In this document: positions 24,407 to 33,508 of the stretch, in pieces
Position numbering within the stretch: position 1 is the first letter of the stretch
Layout of the letters: each line of letters begins with the position of its first letter
Source: Methanocorpusculum petauri
GTDB taxonomy: Archaea > Halobacteriota > Methanomicrobia > Methanomicrobiales > Methanocorpusculaceae
DNA: 64,000 bases
NCBI RefSeq assembly: GCF_026891975.1
Contig: NZ_JAPTGB010000003.1
Span: 62,001 to 126,000, forward strand
Reading direction: 5' to 3'
The notes under the pieces: generated by a model
What the model was told of the DNA's origin: nothing
What the model saw: the letters and a program-made list of their open reading frames with translations, nothing else
Databases searched by the model: none
Program-made: the position numbers and the translations under genes

Positions 24407-27400
24407 AGGCTGTATCCTCCTTTGGGGACGGTGACCGGTACGGGTACTATTTCTGCGGTCATGCCGCGGATGGTTGCGGTTGCTACGTCGCCGTTGTAGA
24501 CGACGTCGGCAAGCGGGATGGTGATCTGGATGCCGGGCTGGATGATGACGATGCTGCGGGAGTTGACGTTGACGGTGCCGGTGAGTTTGGTTACGGCGGT
24601 GTCGATGGTGATTTTCTGGCCGACGGCGAGTTTTTCGACGGAGATGCCGTCAGGGATGGTGACGGCGATCTGTTTGGTTTCGGCGGGGACGACGATGCTG
24701 GTGGTGGTCCCGGGTTTGGCGGTCTGACCAATGGTCTGTCCGGATGCACCGCCGCCGGTTGCAGAGACCGCGGTTGAGACGGTGAAGGCGTAGTACTTTT
24801 TGCTTTTGGCGGGGTCGGTGCTCATTTTGTTGTCACTGTAGTACCAGACGACTTTGTCGCCGTAGGTGACTTTGTAGTTGTTGGACATGACCATGGGGGC
24901 GTAGCCGTTGACCTGGTACATCCAGCCGTTGAGGTTTGCGTCCTGTGCAAGGCCGTTGATGGCGTTGACGTAGATGCCGCCGGGCCAGGTTTTGGTTTCG
25001 AGGGTGAGTCCGGCGGCGTTGAGAACACCGAAGGCGGTCATACCGCTGACGGTGTAGGTGGTGCCGTCGGGGGTGGTGTACTCGAAGTCTCCTGTTCCGG
25101 GGTTGACATTGGTGAAGGAGAGGCCGCTGTAGCTGCTGCCGGAGCTGCCTCCTCCTCCGGTTCCGCCGGTGTTTTCCTTTGGCGGTTCTACCACGGACAC
25201 AGTGGTTTGATCCACGGTTGCAACGATGGTGGAGAATCCGGGAATGTAAACATTATATACAGCTATTCTTGTCTCTGTATAACCACTGAGATCGGATTTC
25301 AGCCGTTCAGGAACTTTGGTACCATCAGCGTAACGCCAGAAACTAAGTTTGTCCTTGTCTGTTTGATCGACCGGCAGATTTATGGTGAGCCAGGCGTAGT
25401 TGCTGAGTGATTCTTTGTTCGTAACATTTTTGACCTCCGTGACGTTCATCTTAAGGAGGGTTTTTTTGGTGTTGGGTGGGGTGTCGAACTTGCTCGGGTC
25501 AAGTGTGATGTTTGGATCTGGTTCGTTCAATTTCACAACTTCAAACTCTGCGATCGTCACCATTGGTGTACCGCTTGAAACAGTACTGTTGGAGAAGCGG
25601 AGGGTAACACTATTCTCTGTCGGGATGGTGACTCCGGTTTCAGCCTGGATCACAGCATCCTGATGCCGGCCACCGGTAAACTCTCCCGGTGCCTGCTGAA
25701 CAGTGATGGTGACTGTCTTAATGTTATCCCCGATGTACGCTTTTACGATGTAGGTCCCGGCATTTTTCCAGATTTTGTAGACCGTTTTCTTACCTAAAGC
25801 GATGGATCCATCTCCAAAGTCCCAGTTGTATCCGGAAGCCGGTCCGTCAATGGTAAAGACTGCTTCAACTCCTGCGGTAACTGAGGTTGGAACGGTGATG
25901 TTGAATGGAAGCTGATCTATGCTGCCTGCATCTTTGATTCCGTAGAAATGCCCGTTTTCCATTCCGACATAGAGTACCCCATTGTAGATGGCAGGTGTCG
26001 CTTCCGTGAGTGATTTCCAGTCGTCCGGGCCACTAATGGATTTTCCTTTAAAGTTCCAGACCTGTGAACCGTCTTCGATATTTACTGCATAAAGACCCTG
26101 ACCCCATGTTCCATAGTATGCGACGGTTCCGGCAACAATCGGGGATGCATACTGGACGTAACCATTTCCTCCTGTGCTGCTGTCGACATGGTGCCACTGT
26201 AATGTTCCGGAATGATCATAGGCGGAGAGACCAAATCCGGTAGTGAGGATTAAGCTATCAGTTACGACCGGAGTTGTTGCCTTGATGTTGGTGTCGGTAA
26301 TATCCCAGATTTTTTCGCCGGTAATCGCATTCAGGCAGTACAGTTTTCCGGGAGCACTATTTCCTCCAAGACTTCCTCCACTGGTAGTGAAGTAAATTCT
26401 CTGATTTTTGTAGACGGGAGAGCCAACGTAGATATCATTTCCAGATTCAACATAGTACATGCCGGAAGCGATGTCCTGTCCGCCACGCGCCCCTGCGTTA
26501 AACTCCCAGATTTTTGCATTGGTTGTACTGTCTATTGCGACAATTCCCCCTGCTCCAACGGTATAGATCGTGCCGTCCGGAGACAGGGACGGGGAGGCGT
26601 ATTTGCTTGCTCCGCCACTGATATCGCCATGTAATGGATCATGTACTCCTGTAAAGATTTTGGCAATCTGGGCTCCGTCATTTTTGTTAAAAACGTACAG
26701 ATACTCATCTATTGTTGCGATGGAAACGGGTTTTCCACCTACAGTCGTCGTCTTTTCGTCAGTAACGTTAATGACATTGACATATACCTTGTCATCGTAG
26801 ACCAACGGTGTTGCTGCAAGTCCGGTAAACGGGTAATTACTGATAACCGGTGTCTGCCAGTTACCTGAACCGTCAGCGGCATTCAGACAGACTAGTCGCC
26901 CTGTGCCGGTTCCTGCGTAGATTTTCCCATCTGCAACGGTCATGCTGGTCCGGCTGGAAAGAGATTCATTCCACCAGAGATACTCTGTTTCCGCATCTGC
27001 GTCTGTCTTTGCCAGATCATAACAGAACATTCCTGTTTTAATGCCCTCTGCCATTCCCCCGCTCCAGATGGTGAAATAGATTTTTCCGTCATGGATTACG
27101 GGAGATCCGTCTACAAGCGGGATATATCTGTTATTCTTATCATCTTCGTAGATCTTGAATGCCAGATCCATGATGACATTATTTGTCATCGGTCCCGTAC
27201 CTTCTGCAACACCGGTTCTTGCCGGATTTCCCTTCCACGTGGTGTAGCCAGTCGTTGATTCAATAGCAGGATTAGGGGGGATTGAGGTGATACGGTTGTA
27301 AATGTAGATCGGTTTTGGTGTTGTTGCGGATACCGATGCTCCGTTTCCATTTGATGGTGTATACGTTGCAGTGATGGTTGCTTCTCCGCTGGAAGCCGTT

Positions 27401-29448
27401 GGCTGATACGTTGCGGATAACGAACCTGCCTTTTGAATAGTGAATGATCCTGTATTGGAAATCGACCAGGAAACCTCTACATCGGGGAGTGTGTTTCCAT
27501 TCCAGTCTTTTACGATTGCGGAGATGGTTTTTGCTCCATCATTCGGCTGGAAGGCACGCCAGTAATCTTCTGAGAGAGTAACCGTGGCAAAGGTATCTGT
27601 AACTTTGGCTGTGAGGCGGAATGCCTCTGTTGCCTGTGCGTACGTACCAGCACTGTAGTAGAACAGAAGGGCATCTCCATTCTCCAAGGCAGTGCAGTAG
27701 TCTGTAGAATCCACCTCGTTAATCTTCAGTTTCCATGATTTGTCCCCCCCTGAATTACTACTAATGGTTCGGAACTGGGTAAGCACTCCACTGGAGAAAC
27801 TGAAACTGTTCTGACTGTCTTTTTCAGACAGCATCTGGAGTAAACCAAGCGGACTTGCATAAGGAGTCGTCGTACCCTGTACTGACAGTGTGAGTGTTGG
27901 TGGTACGGTGATGGTGTTTCTGAGGAGAGTTGTAGGAAGTCCCTGCGGTTCCCCGAGGATGAGGACGGCATTGTCTTTTCCCGCAGTAGATTTACCCATC
28001 CTCGAACCTGTTCCCAGAAAGATCTGATTATTGGAGACGACCGGTGAGGCAGATCCAATGTAGGTTGTCGCTGCATTCGTCGTCCCAATGATACCGGAGT
28101 ACACCGGATAGATGACGTTGGATGACGTACAGGAATCTTCCGTTCCTGTCGAAACATTTACTCCAAAGACTCCCGTACATCCGTTGGTAAACGTGGCAGA
28201 GGGTACAAGGTTTGCCGTATAGTAAACATTGTTTCCGGCCATAATCGGAGAGTTCGGGGATATCGAGAAGCTGGAAACCGTGAGGGCATTGTTCTTCACT
28301 GCATTATAGGAGGCCATGTTCGGTACATGATTCCAGATCTGTATGCCGGAAGTGGCATTATAAGCAGTCAGACCCGCATATCCATTGGCAATAACAAGAG
28401 TGACCGTATTTCCACCAAGCTTATCAGATAGCGATACGTGTTTTTTTACCACGGGTGCAGTAGGATAACCGGAGTGGGTGATGTTCCACAGTTCTTTGTG
28501 TGTTGTTGTGGAGAATGCCCAGAGTTTTTCGGCGGTTCTTACATAGAGAACATTGTCGGAATACACCGGTGTCCCGGTTGGTCCATTTGTTGTCCCATTC
28601 CAGAGAAGAGTTCCTGAGGAATCAAACGCGGCAAAACCTGTGTCTCCACTAGTATAGATGTTCGTGCCGTCAGTGGATGGTGAGGAAAATGCAGCGACGT
28701 TTCCTGAAAGATCGATCGACTTCTCCTCAGTTAACGACCCGTCATTACCGATACTGAACACCCAGAGTTTTGCAGGTGTTTGGGAGGTAACGTAGACTTT
28801 ATTCTCTATTACCAGTGGTGTCGAGGATAAACCGGTTTGCACGGTAGTGTCAAGTGGTTCTGTTTGTCCGAGGATCGTACCCGTGTACTCGTCTAAACAG
28901 TAGAGTTTCCCGTTGACGCCACCGAAAAAGAGCTTGCCGTTCTGAACGGTAAATCCTGATACAACACCTGCAGGTGTATTGTCATCATACATTATTGGTG
29001 TGTACCATATTTCAGTTCTTGAAGAGAGATCAATGCAGAAGACACCATAATTTGTAGCAGTCGCATACTTTGTATTTGCAGATTTACTGGTTCCAAAAAA
29101 TATCATGCCTTCATGGATAGCCGGGGTGCTGTTTACTGCACCGGTGGAGCTGTAAAAGTTCGAGTTATCTTTCAGGGGATTTGGATACTGAGTTGAACTA
29201 AATTTGTTCAGGCTCATCTTCACTGGATCGGTATTTGTACCGATCACTGATGCGTGATAAGTAAACGTGTGGAGATTTTGGGTTGGAGTTGCATCCGGTG
29301 TATACTGGATGCTTAACTCGTCTGCGATACCGGTTCGTGCAGTATCTACCTGATACGTAGTATAGTCAGCAGCAGCCGGCAGTATCAACAAGAGAGAGAG
29401 AAGTATCAAAAAAAAAAGAAAATGGATGGTTGTTTTTGATGCCTGCAT
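24403..29448 (-). CDS. Giant surface protein: PQQ propellers, Ig-like, PKD and DUF4430 domains
   Basis: The product is about 1,681 residues and exported (signal ITHFLFFL-like helix ending LPAAADY, residues 10-30). Two sets of PQQ-type blades (residues about 40-560 and 760-1240; repeated Y(C/A)L(D/N)..(T/D)G..(I/L)W signatures) flank an invasin-like domain near 640-740. A PKD domain (YNWDFGDGS) follows near 1270, then a PGF-pre-PGF-like region, a Gly/Ser linker and a DUF4430 domain (about 1480-1595; GWMYQVNGYAP, then VTYGDKVVWYYS). DUF4430 is related to the C-terminal domain of transcobalamin-type carriers. There is no C-terminal helix. Likely an extracellular binding scaffold. Confidence 0.75.
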   Translation of the reverse strand: MQASKTTIHFLFFLILLSLLLILPAAADYTTYQVDTARTGIADELSIQYTPDATPTQNLHTFTYHASVIGTNTDPVKMSLNKFSSTQYPNPLKDNSNFYSSTGAVNSTPAIHEGMIFFGTSKSANTKYATATNYGVFCIDLSSRTEIWYTPIMYDDNTPAGVVSGFTVQNGKLFFGGVNGKLYCLDEYTGTILGQTEPLDTTVQTGLSSTPLVIENKVYVTSQTPAKLWVFSIGNDGSLTEEKSIDLSGNVAAFSSPSTDGTNIYTSGDTGFAAFDSSGTLLWNGTTNGPTGTPVYSDNVLYVRTAEKLWAFSTTTHKELWNITHSGYPTAPVVKKHVSLSDKLGGNTVTLVIANGYAGLTAYNATSGIQIWNHVPNMASYNAVKNNALTVSSFSISPNSPIMAGNNVYYTANLVPSATFTNGCTGVFGVNVSTGTEDSCTSSNVIYPVYSGIIGTTNAATTYIGSASPVVSNNQIFLGTGSRMGKSTAGKDNAVLILGEPQGLPTTLLRNTITVPPTLTLSVQGTTTPYASPLGLLQMLSEKDSQNSFSFSSGVLTQFRTISSNSGGDKSWKLKINEVDSTDYCTALENGDALLFYYSAGTYAQATEAFRLTAKVTDTFATVTLSEDYWRAFQPNDGAKTISAIVKDWNGNTLPDVEVSWSISNTGSFTIQKAGSLSATYQPTASSGEATITATYTPSNGNGASVSATTPKPIYIYNRITSIPPNPAIESTTGYTTWKGNPARTGVAEGTGPMTNNVIMDLAFKIYEDDKNNRYIPLVDGSPVIHDGKIYFTIWSGGMAEGIKTGMFCYDLAKTDADAETEYLWWNESLSSRTSMTVADGKIYAGTGTGRLVCLNAADGSGNWQTPVISNYPFTGLAATPLVYDDKVYVNVINVTDEKTTTVGGKPVSIATIDEYLYVFNKNDGAQIAKIFTGVHDPLHGDISGGASKYASPSLSPDGTIYTVGAGGIVAIDSTTNAKIWEFNAGARGGQDIASGMYYVESGNDIYVGSPVYKNQRIYFTTSGGSLGGNSAPGKLYCLNAITGEKIWDITDTNIKATTPVVTDSLILTTGFGLSAYDHSGTLQWHHVDSSTGGNGYVQYASPIVAGTVAYYGTWGQGLYAVNIEDGSQVWNFKGKSISGPDDWKSLTEATPAIYNGVLYVGMENGHFYGIKDAGSIDQLPFNITVPTSVTAGVEAVFTIDGPASGYNWDFGDGSIALGKKTVYKIWKNAGTYIVKAYIGDNIKTVTITVQQAPGEFTGGRHQDAVIQAETGVTIPTENSVTLRFSNSTVSSGTPMVTIAEFEVVKLNEPDPNITLDPSKFDTPPNTKKTLLKMNVTEVKNVTNKESLSNYAWLTINLPVDQTDKDKLSFWRYADGTKVPERLKSDLSGYTETRIAVYNVYIPGFSTIVATVDQTTVSVVEPPKENTGGTGGGGSSGSSYSGLSFTNVNPGTGDFEYTTPDGTTYTVSGMTAFGVLNAAGLTLETKTWPGGIYVNAINGLAQDANLNGWMYQVNGYAPMVMSNNYKVTYGDKVVWYYSDNKMSTDPAKSKKYYAFTVSTAVSATGGGASGQTIGQTAKPGTTTSIVVPAETKQIAVTIPDGISVEKLAVGQKITIDTAVTKLTGTVNVNSRSIVIIQPGIQITIPLADVVYNGDVATATIRGMTAEIVPVPVTVPKGGYSL

Positions 29449-29461
29449 CAGACACACACTC

Positions 29462-30376
29462 TTATGCGGAAATACCAACCGATAACACCAGTTTCTCGGT
29501 TGCCTTGTCAATGAAGTAGCCGCCGGTTGCAGTTGCTAACGGGTACTGTCCTCCATACGTGCTGGGGGCCATGTAGATTCCGAAGGTGTCCGGGTTCGGC
29601 AGTTCAGTGGTGAAGCTGAAACGGTTTAATGCATCAGTAGGAGCATTGTTCTTCAGAATGGCATAGCCGTATCCGGTCTTGTACCAGTTGTAGGAGTAGA
29701 CCCCATTGATACTCTCAAGCCATGCATAGACACCCTGATCATCCGTGTAAGACGTGTTGGTGTAGGAGGTAATGATATTCTGTGCTTTGGCTGCGTCCAG
29801 AACTCCAAGACCCGTGGTTCCATTCGGAACTGAGATAGACTGACTGATGCTGAAGACCGGGTTCGTAAAGGTGACTGTAATATCTACATTGTTTTCTGCA
29901 ATTTCACTAATATCATCGAAGCCTTCTTCACCGGAAAGGAGTGCTGCTTCATGTCCTGACTCTGCAAGGAGGAAGGTTACCACATTGCTGGCTGATGTAA
30001 CCGGAGTTGCTGTGGTTGGTGCATAGGTTGTACCAACAAACGGATACCAGACAGAACCAGCTGAACTGACACCGTTGATGTCCGTGATGGTGTACTCACC
30101 GACATTGTTCGTGTTGTATGCAAAGGTGATTTCGTAAGTCGAAATATCATTCTCCACATACGCTTCTCTTAATGCTCCAAGAGCAGTCTCTGCATCGAAG
30201 AAGTACCCAAGTGTCTGATCGGGTGCGCCCCATGCGGGAACATCTTTTGTTAGTGCAAGACTTCCATCGATAATGTCAACAGAATAGCTTGCCGCCGACA
30301 CCGCGCCGACGCTGAACGATACTGCGAGGACCAGCACGAGCAGGGCCCCCATAATTTTAAATGCTTCTTTTTGCAT
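29462..30376 (-). CDS. Secreted DUF4430-type protein
   Basis: The product is about 304 residues with a signal sequence (FKIMGALLVLVLAVSFSVGA). The C-terminal half has a DUF4430-like pattern: ISVPNGTTGLGVLDAAKAQN, a WLESINGVYSYNWYKTGYGY segment in place of the usual Ing..y.W.y.vng, and a beta-rich end. The N-terminal half shows a similar order (TALGALREAY, then YTITDINGVSSAGSVWYPFV), so it may be a duplicate module. GGAG nine bases before ATG 30376 decides the start. The next gene begins 13 bases after its stop. Inferred role: extracellular ligand binding. Confidence 0.65.
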   Translation of the reverse strand: MQKEAFKIMGALLVLVLAVSFSVGAVSAASYSVDIIDGSLALTKDVPAWGAPDQTLGYFFDAETALGALREAYVENDISTYEITFAYNTNNVGEYTITDINGVSSAGSVWYPFVGTTYAPTTATPVTSASNVVTFLLAESGHEAALLSGEEGFDDISEIAENNVDITVTFTNPVFSISQSISVPNGTTGLGVLDAAKAQNIITSYTNTSYTDDQGVYAWLESINGVYSYNWYKTGYGYAILKNNAPTDALNRFSFTTELPNPDTFGIYMAPSTYGGQYPLATATGGYFIDKATEKLVLSVGISA

Positions 30377-30608
30377 ACAATAGATCTCCGAATTTCTTTT
30401 CACGAGATTTTTGGTTACCGGATGCTGATACCATCCGGTATTCAGATATCATTACGTGCCGTACATTCCCGACGCATACGCATTTTTCAACGGCCCCGGT
30501 TCACGGTCCTGCAAGCAGGGCAGATCTGCCGGCATCGTACTCTGCAGGTAACTGCCGCACACGTCCGCACCGCTTACATTACAACATTTTTTCTTTCGAT
30601 CATATAAG
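30377..30608 (-). promoter_or_regulatory. TATA box and long leader of the DUF4430 operon
   Basis: On the minus strand TTATATG at 30600-30606 is the best TATA candidate, which leaves a leader of about 200 bases before the ribosome site. A perfect stem ACCGGATG/CATCCGGT (30417-30439) lies 40 bases before the start. Long leaders are uncommon in archaea, so regulation at the RNA level is possible. Confidence 0.4.
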
Positions 30609-31568
30609 CAGATCGGCGTTAAGACAAGTAAAGTAATTAACAACACAAGTTTCATTGTCAATGGTTGCAGGGCTTTTGCGCGCATACGACAATGCATGGA
30701 AAACCGAGGAAACAAAGAAACGAGATTGACTGCGCGGGATTTATGCCGTGGGTTCGGCAGCGGATCCGATCCCGAAACCATAGTTTTGGGAAACCTAAAC
30801 CTAAAAATGGCTCAATTGATATTTATATTATTAACACATCTGCATGGCAGACATTCTGCACAGCAGAAAATCACCGGTGGTACGTTGCCCTGAGTGAACA
30901 AATTTTTCTGTATTATATCCTATTGCAGTAGGATTCATGCGGCGTTCTGTACGGTTCACGGCAGAATAGGGCACGGATTCTCCGGCGTGCGTTGTATTTC
31001 GGTGCGTCTGATGCTTTGTACCGGGGTCTGGCGTGATGCGGCCGCTTTTGCCGGAGGGGACTTGGTTGTCTTCCCCTATTTTTTTGGAAAAGGATTCGTG
31101 TGATCCGGCAGGCAGAGAAAAGGGTGAGGGAAATTTTATTACATCTTACTGCAAGAGGATTGCAGAGAGAAATAGTTGAACCGGTGAGAACAGCGTAGAG
31201 GCATCTTCAGGCAAAATGACCGGATATCATACGTATGCTGTCACAAAATCATTTCATAAGTATTTTTTTCTGGAAGCAATCCGCGGACCCGTTTATCTTT
31301 TTCTGAAATTGTTTCCGGAACCTGCGGGCGGGTACGTGGTGAGTGGGATACCTGAGAAAAGAAACAGCAGATGCATCACCACGCGCCGCGTAGCGACGCA
31401 TCTGCATTATCTCGCGTTTTCTTTTCATCATGCCCGATAACCATCCAACCACCTACATTTTCCAGAAAAAATACCTACTAAATCACTTCGTAGTATCACA
31501 CAAAAAATATTGATCGCAGAACTCCTCTGCATTCCCCGGCAGCACACCCGTGATGACGACCCCGTCAT
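30609..31568. other. 960-base gap without a gene
   Basis: I find no credible coding frame on either strand. A possible terminator stem (AGGGG/CCCCT) followed by seven T lies at 31056-31085. The only other structure is the palindromic element at 31367. AT content is high around 30800-30930. Confidence 0.5.
31367..31432 (+). repeat. Palindromic element related to 6666-6720
   Basis: Arms GCAGATGC (31367-31374) and GCATCTGC (31398-31405) enclose a GC-rich loop. The right half and the following T-rich tail (ATTATCTCGCGTTTTCTTTT, then CATC) resemble the right half of the 6666 element, so both are probably copies of one small dispersed hairpin. Confidence 0.55.
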
Positions 31569-32291
31569 CTACAACTCCTCCAGAAACGAAAGACTCCTCC
31601 CCACATCCTCAAACCGCAGAACCTCCACAACCATCGTCGCAGACCCCGCCGCCGCAAGCACCTGAGAAAAATCAACCGTCCCCGACCCGCACGCCGCATG
31701 CTCATCCACCTCCCCGCAGTTATCATGCAGATGCAGATGCTCCGGCTTTGCTGCAAGAAACTCCGCAAGCGTCCCCGTCAGATTCGCATGCCCCACATCC
31801 AGCACAAACGACAACCCGCAGTCACGGATACGTTCGAGAAGCTCCGGCGTCTGAAACCTGCAGCAGTCCCAGCTGCCCAGATTCTCCACCGCAAACCGGA
31901 TCGAAAACTCCTCCTGCATCTCCCCCAGCTCTGCAAAACTCCGCAGCATCGCCGCAGTTGACGCATCCCACTCCTCCGGGTGCAGACAGAACCCCGGATG
32001 AATCACCAGCGTCTCCGCACCGATCCGATCCCCGGCCTCCGCAGTCTCACGGATCACCTCCACACTCGCCCGCCGCATCGGCTCAAACGCAGACGCAATA
32101 TTCCCGTCCCCCGTCGGTGCATGAATCGTGTACCGCAGATCAAAATCCCTGCAGACATCCTCATACAAAAACAAAGAATGCTTCGCATCGCACTGAACCT
32201 CCACCAGATCACAAACCTCCGAAAGCCGCATCAGCACATCCGGGAGAGGAAATCCCATCCCGCAGTTCGTCGAAACACCAAACCGTCTCAT
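31569..32291 (-). CDS. Sugar phosphate isomerase/epimerase-like TIM barrel protein
   Basis: The product is 240 residues and resembles the xylose-isomerase-like/AP endonuclease 2 superfamily of metal-dependent TIM barrels. Typical strand ends with metal ligands are visible: YTIHAPTG, TLVIHPGF, IRFAVENLG, FVLDVGHANLTG and HLHLHDN, ending TMVVEVLR. Its ATG overlaps the end of the BtuD-like gene by four bases, so it belongs to the same operon. Its substrate is unknown; a role in processing a nucleotide-loop sugar of corrinoids is only a guess from its neighbours. Confidence 0.75.
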   Translation of the reverse strand: MRRFGVSTNCGMGFPLPDVLMRLSEVCDLVEVQCDAKHSLFLYEDVCRDFDLRYTIHAPTGDGNIASAFEPMRRASVEVIRETAEAGDRIGAETLVIHPGFCLHPEEWDASTAAMLRSFAELGEMQEEFSIRFAVENLGSWDCCRFQTPELLERIRDCGLSFVLDVGHANLTGTLAEFLAAKPEHLHLHDNCGEVDEHAACGSGTVDFSQVLAAAGSATMVVEVLRFEDVGRSLSFLEEL

Positions 32292-33508
32292 AGCAGAATC
32301 CGTCGCAGCAGATCCGCAGCCGACACAACCTCAACCGCCCCGCATCCGGCAAGCTCCGCACAAAGCACATCCGCCGCTCCCCCGGCATAATCACCGCATC
32401 TTCCAACGAAATATATCGGCACTGAAACATCCCTCAGAACCGACAAATTCGCAAGATTCCCCGAACCGACCGGCATTCCCGCAACCACCACCACATCCGC
32501 CGCCGCAAGCAGACCCCTCAGACGCTCAACCGCCGCATCCGAAACAGCCGCAAACGGCGGTTCCACCACCGCCTCAATCCCGAGCGCCGCTGCCGCCGCC
32601 GCATCCGAATCATTTGCCGCAAGCACTCCCGCCGTAACCCGGCACCCGTGCAAAAGCAGCAGATGAAACAGTTCCGAACCCGACCCCCCGCCCGAAATCA
32701 CATGCACCCGGACCCCTCCCGGAGCTGCCGCAACATCGTACGCCGGAACCAGATACGGCTTCCCCGTCAGAGGATGCGTATGCACCAGCATCCGTACAGA
32801 AAAACTCATCTGAATCCTCTCGGCCGTCAGCACCTCCGCAGGAGTACCTGCCGCCACAATCTGCCCCGCACTCATCAGAATCAGCCGGTCACAGAAATAC
32901 GACGCGAGATTAAAATCATGGAACACCCCCACAACCGTAATCTTCGGCGTCAGCTCCTGAATCAGACTCAGAATCTCCAGCTGATGATTAATATCAAGAT
33001 GTGAAGTCGGCTCATCCAGCAGCAGAATCTTCGGCTGCTGCGCAAGCGTCCGCGCAATCAGCACCCGCTGACGCTCACCGCCCGACACCTCCGTAATCAG
33101 CTTATCCGCCAGATGCAGCGTATTCGTCCTCCGCATCGCCTCATCCGCAATCGACAGATCCGCTTCCCCCAGAGGTGCAAGCCGCCCGATATGCGGATGA
33201 CGGCCCATCAGCACAATCTCACGGACCGTAAACGGAAACGCAACATCCGTCTCCTGACGCACACATCCCAGAATACGTGCAAGCGCCCGCGTATCGTACG
33301 CCGCAACATCCATCCCCTCAATCATCACCACCCCCGAAACCGGCTCAAGAATCCGCGACAATGCCCGGAGAAACGTCGTCTTCCCGCACCCGTTCGGCCC
33401 GAGAATCCCGATGAACCGTCCCTCCTCCACCGCAAGCGAAAGATCCCGGAGAACCTTGTGATCACCATAGCTCACACACAACCGCTCCGCAGAAATCACC
33501 GGCATCAT
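32288..33508 (-). CDS. btuD: BtuD-like ABC ATPase with extra C-terminal domain
   Basis: The product powers uptake of cobalamin, heme or siderophore-type ligands. The first 255 residues have Walker A GPNGCGKTTF, the Q-loop in VRQETD, signature VSGGERQRV, Walker B ILLLDEPTSHLD and the switch histidine in VFHDFN. Residues about 265-406 form an added Rossmann-like domain (VHVISGGGSGSELFHLLLLH, then DVVVVAGMPVGSGNLANLS) with no transporter role I can name. It starts inside the BtuC stop (ATGA). Specificity for corrinoids is inferred from context. Confidence 0.85.
   Translation of the reverse strand: MMPVISAERLCVSYGDHKVLRDLSLAVEEGRFIGILGPNGCGKTTFLRALSRILEPVSGVVMIEGMDVAAYDTRALARILGCVRQETDVAFPFTVREIVLMGRHPHIGRLAPLGEADLSIADEAMRRTNTLHLADKLITEVSGGERQRVLIARTLAQQPKILLLDEPTSHLDINHQLEILSLIQELTPKITVVGVFHDFNLASYFCDRLILMSAGQIVAAGTPAEVLTAERIQMSFSVRMLVHTHPLTGKPYLVPAYDVAAAPGGVRVHVISGGGSGSELFHLLLLHGCRVTAGVLAANDSDAAAAAALGIEAVVEPPFAAVSDAAVERLRGLLAAADVVVVAGMPVGSGNLANLSVLRDVSVPIYFVGRCGDYAGGAADVLCAELAGCGAVEVVSAADLLRRILL

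Noticed and set aside
30452-30931. Several frames of 75-110 codons in the gene-free gap
   Set aside because: No ribosome sites, no conserved motifs, and they overlap the leader and TATA element of the DUF4430 gene.
31550-32293. 247-codon + strand Pro/Ser/Thr-rich frame
   Set aside because: It is the exact antisense of the sugar isomerase-like gene, whose metal motifs are clear.
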